From Nannocystis sp. RBIL2 (GTDB taxonomy: Bacteria > Myxococcota_A > Polyangia > Nannocystales > Nannocystaceae), in the NCBI RefSeq assembly GCF_026626745.1, contig NZ_JAPNJW010000001.1, forward strand, positions 1,133,501 to 1,197,500: a stretch of 64,000 nucleotides of DNA. Direction: 5' to 3'. Position numbers and translations under genes: made by a program. The notes below the pieces were generated by a model that saw only the letters and a program-made list of their open reading frames with translations, did no database searches and was not told the DNA's origin. The stretch's first letter is position 1. Each line of letters begins with the position of its first letter. Positions 35,784-46,295 of this stretch are shown piece by piece.

Positions 35784-37091
35784 ATGCGTCCTCTCGCTTC
35801 GCTCCGGTACGCCGCCGCGCTGGTCGTGTTCGTCGCGGGAGGCCGGGCGTGGGCCAACCCGCCGGCGCCGGTGCTGCCCAAGCCGAGCGGCCCCCCCCCA
35901 CCGCCGCCCGCCTGGATGCCCGCGGGCGAGGCCCAGCGGCAGGCCGAGACGCCGGTCGGCAACGCCACGTGGCGGCCCGGCAAGGGCATCGAGCTGGCCA
36001 CGCCGGACCGCCGCTTCACCATCAACTTCAACCTGTGGGCGCAGCTGCTGGCCACGGTCCGGCGCGAGGCGATCCCCGCCGCCGGGATGGAGCCGTGGTC
36101 GAGCAGCCTCGAGTTCAGGCGCGCGCGCCTGATCCTCTCGGGCAACATCTTCTCGCCGCACGTCGGCTACTACGTGCATTTGATGTTCGCGCCGAAGGAC
36201 CTCGGGTTCAAGGACGGCACGCCGCGTCGCCCGCCGATCTTCCAGTGGTACACGACCTGGACCCGCTTCCGCCACGCCAACGTCCAGGCCGGCTTCTTCT
36301 TCGTGCCGTACGCGCGCCAGCGCATGGCCCCGCTGGCCAAGCTGCAGATGGTCGACAACTCGTCGGCCAGCTACGAGTTCACCCTCGACCAGGACATCGG
36401 CGTGCAGGTGAGCTCGCCCGACGTCGCCGGCCTCGGCAAGCTGCGCTACTTCGCCGGCGTGTTCATGGGCGAGGGCTACGACTACTACAAGGCCAGCGAC
36501 TTCGGCCTGACGTACATGGCCCGCGTCGACTACCTGCCCTTCGGCATGTTCGACGACTACAGCGAGGCCGACTTCGAACGCAAGGCCACCCCGCGCCTCG
36601 CCCTCGGCGCCGCGTACGCCTTCAGCGACCGCGACCACCGCACTCGCGCCATCAGCGGCACGACCTTCGCCGACGGCGGCACGATGCGCAGCAACAACTT
36701 GACGGTCGACCTCATGTTCAAGGTCGCCGGCATGTCGCTGCTGCTCGACTTCTACTGGCGTCAGGGCTGGCGCCTGCCGGGTGACGCGAAGGACACGCTC
36801 GGCGAGCCGATCCCCGTCGAAGCCGCGCGCAACGGCGTCGGCTGGACGGCGCAGATGGGCCTCTTCATCCCGCGCACCCGCCTCGAGGTCACCGCCCGCT
36901 CGTCCGGCGTGCGCCCTTCCCGGCGCGTCGAGACCAGCATCGGTCGCCTCGACGAGTACGGCGTCGGCCTCAACTATTACTTTTATCGCCACTCGCTCAA
37001 GCTGCAGCTCGACTACTTCCGCCAGTACGGCCCGGGCGTGCCCGCCGGCGTCGCCGACCAGATGCGGCTGCAGCTGCAAGCCGGCTTCTAG
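35784..37091 (+). CDS. outer-membrane porin, phosphate-selective OprO/OprP type
   Basis: 435 residues. A signal peptide ends at GGRAWA; a Pro-rich stretch follows. The rest alternates hydrophobic and polar residues as in a beta barrel, with FRRARLILSGNIFSPHVGYYVHLMF, the region typical of OprO/P porins, and ends in a C-terminal Phe (LQLQAGF) as BAM substrates do. ATG 35784 gives the proper signal; the frame opens at 35739. It sits alone after a good promoter. Ion specificity cannot be told from sequence. Confidence 0.85.
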   Translation: MRPLASLRYAAALVVFVAGGRAWANPPAPVLPKPSGPPPPPPAWMPAGEAQRQAETPVGNATWRPGKGIELATPDRRFTINFNLWAQLLATVRREAIPAAGMEPWSSSLEFRRARLILSGNIFSPHVGYYVHLMFAPKDLGFKDGTPRRPPIFQWYTTWTRFRHANVQAGFFFVPYARQRMAPLAKLQMVDNSSASYEFTLDQDIGVQVSSPDVAGLGKLRYFAGVFMGEGYDYYKASDFGLTYMARVDYLPFGMFDDYSEADFERKATPRLALGAAYAFSDRDHRTRAISGTTFADGGTMRSNNLTVDLMFKVAGMSLLLDFYWRQGWRLPGDAKDTLGEPIPVEAARNGVGWTAQMGLFIPRTRLEVTARSSGVRPSRRVETSIGRLDEYGVGLNYYFYRHSLKLQLDYFRQYGPGVPAGVADQMRLQLQAGF

Positions 37092-37403
37092 CGAGCGGCC
37101 GTCGCCGCCCGATCTTCATTACGCGCGCAGCGTCGCCGACCCGCTGCCGCGGACTGCTGGCCAGCGGCCATCGCCAGCGTCCGGTCTTCTTGCGCGCAGA
37201 GCACCGCATCACCGCAGGCTTCTCATGGCGAGCGACCGTCGCCGCCGTCCGCTCGTCCTGCTCGAAGGCTTGGCGTCGCCGACCTGCTGCCGCCACGAGC
37301 CAGCGGCGCCGCGGCCCGCTCGCCATGCAAGCCTTCCGCGGACAGTCGGCACCGTCTTTTGCCACTCGCCTCCGGGCGGCCGCGGGCCGGCTGCCGGACA
37401 TGG
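37092..37403. other. intergenic region with degenerate GTCGCCGACC repeats
   Basis: No supported gene. CGTCGCCGACC followed by GCTGCCG-like sequence occurs twice (about 37130 and 37268) and resembles the GTCGCCGACC near the porin 3' end (37049-37060), so it may be another decayed copy of a gene end. Confidence 0.35.
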
Positions 37404-37409
37404 TATCGT
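37404..37409 (+). promoter_or_regulatory. -10 box TATCGT
   Basis: Nine nt before ATG 37419, no ribosome binding site. Confidence 0.4.
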
Positions 37410-37418
37410 GCCGCGGCC

Positions 37419-38276
37419 ATGAGGTCCGTCCCGCTCGCGCTGCTCGTCTCGTCCCTCGTCGGCTGCGGCGGTGAAGCGCCGCCTCCTCCGCCCGCTCCCG
37501 CGCCGGCGCCCGCACCCGCGCCTGCCCCCGAGCCCGAGACCCCGCCGCCGCCGATCGGCCGCGCGCTGCTCGTCGCCAGCGAGTTCGGCCTCTCGCCGCT
37601 CGCCTGCTTCCTCGACGCCAGCAAGCAATTCGCCGGCGGCGCCGACTGCCTCGACCTCGCGCCCGTCGGCACCGACGTGTGGCTGATGAGCGGCGCGGCC
37701 GCGAAGGTCGTGAGCCGCGCAGTCGCTGCCTGTCCCGGGGTCACTTCGCCGGAGCCCACGCTCGTGATCGACGCCCCAGCCGAGGCCCTGCGCGGCGACG
37801 CGGTGGTGCCGGCGAGCCTCAAGGACGGCCTCGTCTACGTCACGCCGACCCCGCCGGCCGAGGTCGACCGCGACGCCCCCAAGGAGCTGCGGACCCGGAT
37901 CGCCGAGGCAGTGGCCGCCGCGGCGCCTGGCCTCAAGGCCATCAAGCCGCGCATCGACCAGCGCGCCAGCCTCGACCTCGACGGCGACGGCAGCCCCGAC
38001 GAGATCGTCGCGGTCGTCGTCCCCGACCCCAAGGACGAGGAGGCGAACCTCCGCTTCAGCGGCCTGTTCCTCGTCCCGCCCGCCGGCGCGCCCGTGCTGC
38101 TGCGCTCGCGCACCGACACCCGCGAGCGCTACGCCCTGCTCGGCGCCCTCGACCTCGACGGCGACGGCCCGCGCGAGCTCTACCTCAATACCTACGGCGA
38201 CGACAGCTTCTCGCTGTCGCTCGAGTCCCGCGGCCGGGACGGCCTCCAGACCCTCGGCCGCTGGGCCTGCGGCTGA
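37419..38276 (+). CDS. lipoprotein with two DxDGDG calcium-type motifs
   Basis: 285 residues. Signal with lipobox LVGC, then a Pro/Ala-rich linker. The folded part contains two DLDGDG motifs (LDLDGDGSPDEIVAVVV and LGALDLDGDGPRELYLNTYG), as in FG-GAP/VCBS-type beta-propeller or EF-like calcium-binding segments, each followed by a beta strand. Three Cys are left after the lipidated one. No known enzyme signature. Probably an outer-envelope protein of unknown role. Confidence 0.75.
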   Translation: MRSVPLALLVSSLVGCGGEAPPPPPAPAPAPAPAPAPEPETPPPPIGRALLVASEFGLSPLACFLDASKQFAGGADCLDLAPVGTDVWLMSGAAAKVVSRAVAACPGVTSPEPTLVIDAPAEALRGDAVVPASLKDGLVYVTPTPPAEVDRDAPKELRTRIAEAVAAAAPGLKAIKPRIDQRASLDLDGDGSPDEIVAVVVPDPKDEEANLRFSGLFLVPPAGAPVLLRSRTDTRERYALLGALDLDGDGPRELYLNTYGDDSFSLSLESRGRDGLQTLGRWACG

Positions 38277-38277
38277 G

Positions 38278-38360
38278 GCTGTCCCATCGTGCATGCTCCG
38301 AAGGCCATGTTCAAACAGGAATGTCCCTCCGAGCATGTCCCTTCGACCATCAGCATGTCG
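38278..38360. repeat. 14-bp repeat, 5-6 units
   Basis: Cores at 38292, 38306, 38320 (degenerate), 38334 and 38348, 14 nt apart. Confidence 0.8.
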
Positions 38361-38461
38361 GCGCCGAGCCGCCCGACCGAGCCCTCGCGCGCTCGCCGGC
38401 CGCCGGACCCCGCGCCGCACCATGACCGCCAGCCCGTCGTCCCTCACCGCGCCGAGGAGCC

Positions 38462-40288
38462 ATGACTGACCCCAAGCACCTCTCGCTCGAGCTCGCGCCC
38501 GCCGAGGTCGTCGTCACCTACCGCGAGAGCGGCGTGATCGAGCTGCGCTCGCCGCAGCCGCTGCTGCCCTACCCGACCACGCTGGCGGCCGCGCTGCGCC
38601 GCTGGGCCGAGGCCGCACCCGAGCGCGTCCTGCTGGGCGAGCGGCGCGGCGGGCAGCTGTTCGAGCTGACCTACGGCGAGGCGTGGGCCAAGATCCGCCG
38701 CCTCGGCGCCGCTCTGCTGGCGCGCGGGCTCTCGGCCGCGCGCCCGCTGATGCTGCTGTCCGACAACGGCGTCGACAACGCCCTGCTGCAGCTCGCGGCC
38801 ATGTACGTCGGCGTGCCCGCGGTCCCGGTCTCCCCGGCCTACAGCCTGGTCTCGCAGGACCTCGAGAACCTGCGCCACATCGCCGTCCAGGTCGAGCCCG
38901 GCCTGGTGTTCGCCGCCGACGGGGCCCGCTTCGCCCGCGCCCTCGCGGCGGTCGGTTGCCCGGCGGTGGTCGGCGAGGCCCCCGGCCCAGCGCAGACTGT
39001 CCTCTCGGACATGCTCTCCGAGACATGCTCCTTGGAGCACGCCCACGCCGCCCACGCCGCCACCGGCCCCGACACCGTGGCGAAGATCCTGTTCACCTCC
39101 GGCTCGACCAGCCGGCCCAAGGGCGTGATCAACACCCAGCGGATGCTGTGCTCCAACCAGCAGGCGATCGCCCAGTGCTGGCCGTTCCTGCGCGCGCGCC
39201 CGCCGGTGCTGGTCGACTGGCTGCCGTGGCACCACACCTTCGGCGGCAACCACAACTTCAACATGGCCGTCTACCACGGCGGCTCGCTCTACGTCGACGA
39301 GGGCAAGCCGGCGCCCGGGCTCATCGAGCGCACCGTCGCCAACCTGCGCGCCGTCCCGCCGACCCTCTACTTCAACGTCCCGCGCGGCTTCGAGGTGCTG
39401 CTGCCCTACCTCGAGCGCGACGCGGACCTGCGCGCGCGGTTCTTCTCGCGCCTCGACGTCATCTTCTACGCCGGCGCCGCCCTGCCGCCCAACCTGTGGG
39501 CCCGCCTGGCCGCGGTCGCCGAGCTGGCCGGCGCGGCCGGGCGCGTGCTCATGACGTCGGCGTGGGGCTCGACCGAGACGTCGCCGCTCGTCACCAGCGT
39601 CCACTTCCCCATCGACCACGCAGGCATCATCGGCCTGCCCGCGCCCGGCTGCGAGCTCAAGCTGGTCCCGCGCGAGGGCAAGCTCGAGCTGCGGGTGCGC
39701 GGGCCCAACGTCACCCCGGGCTACCACCGCGAGCCCGAGCTCACCGCCGCGGCCTTCGACGACGAGGGCTACTACTGCATCGGCGACGCCGGCCGCCTCG
39801 CCGACCCGACCGACCCGCGCAAGGGCGTGGTGTTCGATGGCCGCGTCGCCGAGGACTTCAAGCTCACCAGCGGCACGTGGGTCAGCGCCGGCGCGCTGCG
39901 GGTCGCCTTCATCGCCGCCGCCGCGCCGGTCGTGCAGGACGTCGTGATCGCCGGCGAAGGTCGCTCCGCCGCCGCCGCGCTGGTGTTCCTGAGCCCGGAC
40001 GGCTGCCGCGCGATCGCCCCGGATGTCCCTGCGGACAGGTACGCCGAGGACCCGCAGATCCGCGCCCACCTGGCCGCCGCGCTGGCGACCCACAACGCCG
40101 CCAACCCCGGCAGCAGCAGCCGCAAGCTCGCCGCCGCGGTCGTCCTCGCCGAGCCGCCCGCGATCGACGCCGGCGAGATCACCGACAAGGGTTATATCAA
40201 TCAGCGCGCGGTCCTCCGCCGCCGCGCCGCCGAGGTCGCTCGCCTCTACGCCAGCACGCCCGACCCGGCCCGGATCGAGCCGGCCTGA
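38462..40288 (+). CDS. AMP-forming acyl-CoA synthetase, feruloyl-CoA synthase-like
   Basis: 608 residues. ANL-superfamily motifs: P-loop [37 protein letters not shown]. The C-terminal signature [27 protein letters not shown] with [22 protein letters not shown] is that of feruloyl-CoA synthases rather than fatty acyl ligases. Expected reaction: aromatic acid + ATP + CoA to acyl-CoA. ATG 38462 follows GAGGAG very closely. No hydratase or vanillin gene lies nearby, so the pathway is not shown. Two 14-bp repeat runs (38996-39043 and 40022-40040) are read in frame in surface loops. Confidence 0.88.
   Translation: MTDPKHLSLELAPAEVVVTYRESGVIELRSPQPLLPYPTTLAAALRRWAEAAPERVLLGERRGGQLFELTYGEAWAKIRRLGAALLARGLSAARPLMLLSDNGVDNALLQLAAMYVGVPAVPVSPAYSLVSQDLENLRHIAVQVEPGLVFAADGARFARALAAVGCPAVVGEAPGPAQTVLSDMLSETCSLEHAHAAHAATGPDTVAKILFTSGSTSRPKGVINTQRMLCSNQQAIAQCWPFLRARPPVLVDWLPWHHTFGGNHNFNMAVYHGGSLYVDEGKPAPGLIERTVANLRAVPPTLYFNVPRGFEVLLPYLERDADLRARFFSRLDVIFYAGAALPPNLWARLAAVAELAGAAGRVLMTSAWGSTETSPLVTSVHFPIDHAGIIGLPAPGCELKLVPREGKLELRVRGPNVTPGYHREPELTAAAFDDEGYYCIGDAGRLADPTDPRKGVVFDGRVAEDFKLTSGTWVSAGALRVAFIAAAAPVVQDVVIAGEGRSAAAALVFLSPDGCRAIAPDVPADRYAEDPQIRAHLAAALATHNAANPGSSSRKLAAAVVLAEPPAIDAGEITDKGYINQRAVLRRRAAEVARLYASTPDPARIEPA
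38996..39043. repeat. 14-bp repeat, 4 units, in coding sequence
   Basis: Cores at 38996, 39010, 39024 and 39038, read as [17 protein letters not shown] in the synthetase. Confidence 0.8.
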
Positions 40289-40329
40289 GCGTCCGCGGCT
40301 GCGCCGTCGCTCGCGCCTCCGCCGCGCGC

Positions 40330-40360
40330 TCACCTGTCCCGAAGGACCTGTCCCGAGGCC
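40330..40360. repeat. 14-bp repeat, 2 units
   Basis: CCTG cores at 40333 and 40347. Confidence 0.75.
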
Positions 40361-40419
40361 GCTCTAGCCGGTCTGCGCGGCCGCGTGCTACCCTGCGGGC
40401 CGGAGTCATCGTTTTCGCA

Positions 40420-41772
<1,353 letters not shown>

Positions 41773-41885
41773 CGTCGGCGCGCGATCTCGCCGCGTCCGG
41801 CGCCGGAGCCGTGTGAGACCGATCCTCCGCGGCGACGGCCTCGACGTCGCCGCGGCCCTGCACGCGGCCCTCCGCGCACGATTGC

Positions 41886-41915
41886 TTGACAGGGGGCCGG
41901 GGTCCGCACCACGCT
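41886..41915 (+). promoter_or_regulatory. promoter of ppa
   Basis: TTGACA (41886-41891), 18-nt spacer, CACGCT (41910-41915), 7 nt to ATG 41923, without ribosome binding site. Confidence 0.45.
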
Positions 41916-41922
41916 CCGCGCG

Positions 41923-42465
41923 ATGCATCCTTGGCACGACATCTATGTCGACGAAGGCCAACTCCCTCACGTACCGGCGGTGATCGAGGTCCCGCAGGGC
42001 AGCAAGAACAAGTACGAGGTCGACAAGGAGACCGGCTTCCTCCGCCTCGACCGCGTGCTGTTCAGCGCGGTCCACTACCCTGCCAACTACGGCTTCATCC
42101 CGCGCACCTACTGCGACGACGGCGACGCCCTCGACATCCTGGTCCTGCAGCAGAGCCCGGTCCACCCGCTCTGCATCGTCACTGCCCGCCCGATCGGCGT
42201 CATGCGCATGCGCGACGACAAGGGCATCGACGACAAGATCGTGGCCGTCAGCACCCACGACCCCTGGTTCAACGAATACACCGATCAGTCGCAGCTGCCG
42301 CACCACGTCATGCGCGAGGTCCGGCGCTTCTTCGAGGACTACAAGATCCTCGAGAACAAGACCGTCGTCATCGACGACATCCTCGGCACCGCCGAGGCGC
42401 TGGTCGTCATCCGCGAGGCCTTCGAGCTGTACAAGCGCCTGCGCCGCGGCGAGCTCCACAAGTAG
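41923..42465 (+). CDS. ppa: inorganic pyrophosphatase
   Basis: 180 residues, normal for the soluble family I enzyme that hydrolyses pyrophosphate. Motifs: [17 protein letters not shown], the signature [10 protein letters not shown] with three metal-binding Asp, and the later KGIDDKI and FFEDYK regions. Cytoplasmic housekeeping enzyme. Monocistronic, with TTGACA upstream and a strong hairpin terminator at 42517-42548 after a 14-bp repeat pair. Confidence 0.97.
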   Translation: MHPWHDIYVDEGQLPHVPAVIEVPQGSKNKYEVDKETGFLRLDRVLFSAVHYPANYGFIPRTYCDDGDALDILVLQQSPVHPLCIVTARPIGVMRMRDDKGIDDKIVAVSTHDPWFNEYTDQSQLPHHVMREVRRFFEDYKILENKTVVIDDILGTAEALVVIREAFELYKRLRRGELHK

Positions 42466-42475
42466 TCTTCTCCAA

Positions 42476-42505
42476 AAGACATGTCCTTCGGGACATGTTT
42501 CTTGC
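42476..42505. repeat. 14-bp repeat, 2 units
   Basis: Cores at 42480 and 42494; the clearest unit in the window (ACATGTCCTTCGGGACATGT). Confidence 0.85.
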
Positions 42506-42516
42506 GAAGCAAAGAG

Positions 42517-42548
42517 GCGCTCCGGATCGCGGGATCCGGGGCGCTTTT
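42517..42548 (+). terminator. rho-independent terminator of ppa
   Basis: Twelve-pair stem (GCGCTCCGGATC with its complement, one G-T pair), 4-nt loop, then TTTT. Confidence 0.8.
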
Positions 42549-42908
42549 GCGCATGCATCCGCGGACGCGGGCATCTCGCCTCGTTGGCCTCGCACCCTCG
42601 CCCTTTCTCGAGCCCGCGCCGGCATCGGCGAATGGTGGCACCGCCCCGGGGCTCGTCGGACGACTGTGGTGATTGGCCGAGCCGACGCGTCCCTGGCCGC
42701 TCTGTCTCCCTGGAGGCAAAGCGACATGGCGTCGACCCGCTCCCGCGGCGGCCGCGACTGCGCGCAGCTCGTCGTCGTTCTCGCGCCGCGCGCCGCGCTC
42801 GCCTCTGCATGCGGCCGCGACCCGTGGGCCTTCGCGCTCGTGAGCCTCGCATCGGGCGACGAGTCGCGTAGGCCTCGCGCCGACATCGACCGCGACCACC
42901 GCGTCCGC
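42549..42908. other. intergenic region
   Basis: No supported gene; open frames here look like chance. Confidence 0.4.
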
Positions 42909-42922
42909 TACCGTCTCGCGAC

Positions 42923-43876
42923 TTGCAAGCATCTCCGGGCCAGGACACCGCCAGGGCCGTCGCCGCGCTGATCGGCGTGCAGCTCCTGTTCGGCACCCAC
43001 TACAGCGCGGCGCGCGAGATCACCGCGTACCTCGACCCGATCGCGTGGACCACGATCCGCCAGTTCGGCGGCGCAGTGCTGCTCGTCGGCGTCGCGCTGG
43101 TCCTGCGCAAGACCTGGCCGCGGCGCGGCTGGGGCCTCCTCGCCGTGCTCGGCCTGCTCGGCGTGGTCCTCAACCAGCTGCTGTTCAACGCCGGCATCCA
43201 GCGCTCGACGGCCGTCCACGGCGCCCTGGTCATGGCCACGGTGCCGGCGCAGACGCTCGCGCTCGGGGTCCTGCTCGGCCAGGAGCGGCTCACCCGGCGC
43301 AAGCTCGTCAGCGTCGCGCTCGGGGTCGTCGGCATCGCCGCCCTGTTCGGCGTCGACCAGCTGGCCGTCGGGACAGGTGCCTGGCTGCGCACCCGCGACG
43401 GCGAGGTCGCGGCGCGCTTCAGCGACACCGTCCTGTGCGGCGACCTGCTGATCTGCGGCAACGCCGGCGCCTACTCGCTGTTCATCGCCCTGTCGAAGCG
43501 CGTCTCGGAGACCACCGACCCGCTGATCCTGTCGGCGGCGATCTACGCCTGCTCGCTGCCGATGATCGCGGTCGTCGGCCTGCCCGCGGTCGCGGCCATC
43601 GACCTCGCCGCGGTGCCGAGCCACGTCTGGCTGCTCGGCGCGCTCGTCATCGTCGGTCCGACCGCCCTCGCCTACATCCTCAACCTCTACGCCCTGCGGC
43701 GCCTGCCGACCTCGCTGGTCGGGCTGTTCATCAACGTCCAGTTCATCGTCGCCGCCACGACCGCCGCGCTGTGGCACGGCGAGCGCCTCGACGACCGCAC
43801 CGTCATCGCCGCGGCGGCGGTGCTGCTCGGCCTGTCGCTGCGCTTCGTGCCCGAGCGGGGCGCCCCGGCGACCTGA
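42923..43876 (+). CDS. EamA-family (DMT) transporter
   Basis: 317 residues with about ten hydrophobic helices in two halves, each like an EamA repeat (first half about 10-145, second about 175-310), and a short loop between. Typical members export amino acids or metabolites. Start TTG 42923 lies 8 nt after TACCGT. It is the natural start since the first helix begins 12 residues on. A 14-bp unit sits in the loop between helices. Substrate unknown. Confidence 0.9.
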   Translation: MQASPGQDTARAVAALIGVQLLFGTHYSAAREITAYLDPIAWTTIRQFGGAVLLVGVALVLRKTWPRRGWGLLAVLGLLGVVLNQLLFNAGIQRSTAVHGALVMATVPAQTLALGVLLGQERLTRRKLVSVALGVVGIAALFGVDQLAVGTGAWLRTRDGEVAARFSDTVLCGDLLICGNAGAYSLFIALSKRVSETTDPLILSAAIYACSLPMIAVVGLPAVAAIDLAAVPSHVWLLGALVIVGPTALAYILNLYALRRLPTSLVGLFINVQFIVAATTAALWHGERLDDRTVIAAAAVLLGLSLRFVPERGAPAT

Positions 43877-43950
43877 ACTCCGGGACATGCCCCGAGGCGC
43901 ATGTCGCCCGAGCCATGTCCCGACGGGCATGTTCTTCAGGGCATGTCCCC
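43872..43950. repeat. 14-bp repeat, 6 units
   Basis: Cores at 43872, 43886, 43900, 43914, 43928 and 43942, all exactly 14 nt apart. It overlaps the EamA stop codon. The longest perfect-phase array seen. Confidence 0.9.
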
Positions 43951-44065
43951 GAACTCTGCGTCACGCTCGAGTCCGCGCGTCAGGGCCCTGAATTGGACGG
44001 GGGCGGCCCGAGCACCATTGCCCGGGCCGCCCTTGGTGCGCCTCGTCCAAAAACTGTCGGCTCGC

Positions 44066-44842
44066 TCAGGGCGTGGCGTCAGTCACCAGCTCGGCGAGCA
44101 CCCGCGACGGACGCGGGCGGGCCGGGACGCGGTCGCGCCCGCTCAGACGGGCGGCATTGCGACGAGCTGTCCACGGGGTCAGATCGGGGGTGCTGGCGCC
44201 GGCTTCACGCGGCGGCGTGGCGGGGCGAGCCACCGCAGGGCTGTGCTCGAGCCCCGGAGACTCCTGGCCCGGGCGGCCGCGCCAGGGCTTGCGCTTGCCC
44301 TTGCGGCCGGTCGCGCTAGCGGGCTCGGCCTTGGCGGCGGCCTCGTTGCGGCGGGCCAGGTACTTGGCGACGGCGACCGAGCGATGACACTCACCGAGGG
44401 GGGCGGCGTGCCGTTGCCGGGGGAAATTTCGGACCCCGGGTCTGCCGGAGGGAGGGGCGGCTCCGAGCGTGTTGCTCGGGCCGGCGAGCGAGCGGAGCGG
44501 CTGAGGGGCCCGCGCAGTGTTGCCCAGAATCTTGGGGGGGCAGCGGCGGCTTCTCGTTCGCATCGGCTGTTTCATGGAGCAGCTTCCATGGTGACGCCGC
44601 GGTCGATTCCGCGAGCGGCTGTACGGCCGGACTATATGCACACTGGTTCGCTTTCGGTACTCGGAAAGCGCAGGCCGTCGCCGACCCCGCCGACACCGAC
44701 CGCCGGGCCTGCCGAGAGCCCTTGCCTCCGGTGGACTCCCATGGCTCCCGAGGCGCGCTACCGTGCCCTGAAGGCACGAATTCGCCACAATTGGATCTGT
44801 GGATAAATCTGCCAGCAGAGATCGGTTTCGTCCCTCGGACAA
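44066..44842 (-). CDS. uncertain ORF for a basic protein, possibly a decayed gene
   Basis: TTG 44842 lies 7 nt after a strong TACAAT box (44850-44855), so a leaderless start is possible. The first 150 codons use many rare A/T-ending codons and look poorly coding, and another frame (44391-44849) is about as plausible there. The last 100 residues (AVAKYLARRNEAAAKAEPASATGRKGKRKPWRG... ending LAELVTDATP) look like real coding sequence of a basic, disordered protein. A frameshifted remnant or recently acquired gene is possible. No family recognised. Confidence 0.3.
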   Translation of the reverse strand: MSEGRNRSLLADLSTDPIVANSCLQGTVARLGSHGSPPEARALGRPGGRCRRGRRRPALSEYRKRTSVHIVRPYSRSRNRPRRHHGSCSMKQPMRTRSRRCPPKILGNTARAPQPLRSLAGPSNTLGAAPPSGRPGVRNFPRQRHAAPLGECHRSVAVAKYLARRNEAAAKAEPASATGRKGKRKPWRGRPGQESPGLEHSPAVARPATPPREAGASTPDLTPWTARRNAARLSGRDRVPARPRPSRVLAELVTDATP

Positions 44843-44849
44843 CTGTCAC

Positions 44850-44855
44850 ATTGTA
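44850..44855 (-). promoter_or_regulatory. -10 box TACAAT
   Basis: Minus-strand near-consensus box in an unusually AT-rich stretch (about 44800-44890), 7 nt before TTG 44842. Confidence 0.45.
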
Positions 44856-44959
44856 GTTTTTGTAAGGGGCAACACAATCAAGTCAGCAGCAGACGGCGCG
44901 CCTGCGCTCGTCTGTGCGAGGCGTGCAGCGGCTCACGGTGGATCACTCCCTCCTCCGGA

Positions 44960-46255
44960 TCACCGACGTGGTGTCGCGGGCTGCGGGGCCTCCGCCAATG
45001 CGAGCGAGAACTCGAGCTCGGCCCGCGACACCGCGGCCGCGACGACGCGGGCCCGGTAGTCGACGCCGAGGATCTCGAACTCGATCGCGTCGGCGATCGA
45101 CTCGCTGACCGCGAAGGTCTGACGGCCGAGTCCGGAGAACCACACCGCGGCGCGCACCCGCAGCGAACCCGTCACCTCCTCGAGCGTGCCGTCGGCGACG
45201 TCCACCGCCAGGTCACCGCCGCGGGCCGCGACCTTCGGCGTGCCGCCGAAGGTGAGGCGGGCGCAGGTGCCCTCGGTGCTCCACGCGTGGACCTTGAGCG
45301 GCCGCTCGCCGGCCCGCCAGTCGACGCCGGCGAGCAGCTCGCCGCGTGGGTCGGGGGCGCCGTCGCGGTTGTAGCGGGCGGGGATCTGGCCGCTCGCCAT
45401 GGCCCGGTTGGCCAGCGCCGCCGCCACGCCGCCGGACATCCGCAGGCCGACCAGACGCGCGTCGCTGCCCGCGGGGCGAGCTGTCCCCGGGGACAGGGCC
45501 TCCGCCGGCAGCGCGGCGTGGGCCCACAGCTCGAGGTCGGCGGCCCCGCTCTTCAGCTCGATCTTCGTCAGCGGCACCTCGCCGAGGTCGATCTCGACGT
45601 CGACCAGGTCGTCTGTCCCTTGGAGCAGGCCGTCGCGGATCTGCGGCCAGCGCCCGCCGACCAGCTCGCGCAGGAAGGTCTCGGCCAGCGCCTCGACCTG
45701 CTCGCGGCCGACCAGCGCGCGCGCGGCCCCGGGCACCAGCGAGAGCAGGAACTCGGCGAACCGCTTGCGCTCGGCCGGCGGCATGCTCGGCCTCACCTCG
45801 CGCAGGTCGGCCGCGCCGAGGCGCAGGCGCACGCTGCCGGCCTGCGGGTCGAGGCGCGGCGCGACCACTGCGTCGAGCTCGAGCGCGGTGACCGGCTTGC
45901 CCTGACTGGTGAGGGCCACGGTCACGCGCGCGCCCACGCTGCCGGCCGGGGCCGGGCGGAACGCGACGCTGCGGATCGCCACCGCCAGCGCGCCGAGATC
46001 GACCGGACCGAGGTCGGGCAGCGGCAGCCGCACTTGCGGCAGGCCGGTCAACGAGCGCTGCACGCTCTGGCTCAGCGTCGCGTACGGCACCGCCAGCGCC
46101 AGGTGAGGCCCGGGCGCGACTGCCCGGCGGGTGAACGCCTCGCGGTCGGACCGCACCTTGCTGCACACCGAGCTCGCGCAGCCGACGGGCGCGAGCAGCA
46201 GCGGGATCAGCGGGGCGAGGACGAGGAGGACGCCGGGGGCGGGACGAGCGCGCAT
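44960..46255 (-). CDS. lipoprotein of unknown function
   Basis: 431 residues. ATG 46255 follows TAGACT by 8 nt. Signal ends in lipobox PVGC. The mature part alternates beta-strand-like stretches and amphipathic segments (LALAVPYATLSQSVQRSLTGL; VDVEIDLGEVPLTKIEL), suggesting a lipid-binding or bridge-type envelope fold, but I recognise no family. Divergent from trkH with 40 bp between starts. 14-bp units lie at 45480-45500, in frame. Confidence 0.75.
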   Translation of the reverse strand: MRARPAPGVLLVLAPLIPLLLAPVGCASSVCSKVRSDREAFTRRAVAPGPHLALAVPYATLSQSVQRSLTGLPQVRLPLPDLGPVDLGALAVAIRSVAFRPAPAGSVGARVTVALTSQGKPVTALELDAVVAPRLDPQAGSVRLRLGAADLREVRPSMPPAERKRFAEFLLSLVPGAARALVGREQVEALAETFLRELVGGRWPQIRDGLLQGTDDLVDVEIDLGEVPLTKIELKSGAADLELWAHAALPAEALSPGTARPAGSDARLVGLRMSGGVAAALANRAMASGQIPARYNRDGAPDPRGELLAGVDWRAGERPLKVHAWSTEGTCARLTFGGTPKVAARGGDLAVDVADGTLEEVTGSLRVRAAVWFSGLGRQTFAVSESIADAIEFEILGVDYRARVVAAAVSRAELEFSLALAEAPQPATPRR

Positions 46256-46263
46256 GCGGCCCC

Positions 46264-46289
46264 AGTCTAGCGGGCCCGGCGGGTATAGT
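46264..46289. promoter_or_regulatory. divergent leaderless promoters
   Basis: Minus TAGACT (46264-46269) is 8 nt before ATG 46255; plus TATAGT (46284-46289) is 6 nt before GTG 46296. The whole divergent space is 40 bp. Confidence 0.6.
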
Positions 46290-46295
46290 GGCGCG

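Noticed and set aside
38422..38469. Short ORF overlapping the acyl-CoA synthetase start
   Set aside because: No -10 box at the right distance and no stop/start overlap like the three accepted cases.
44391..44849. Alternative 152-residue frame starting at GTG directly after TACAAT
   Set aside because: The start codon would touch the -10 box, leaving no room for a start site; kept only as a sign of possible frameshift.
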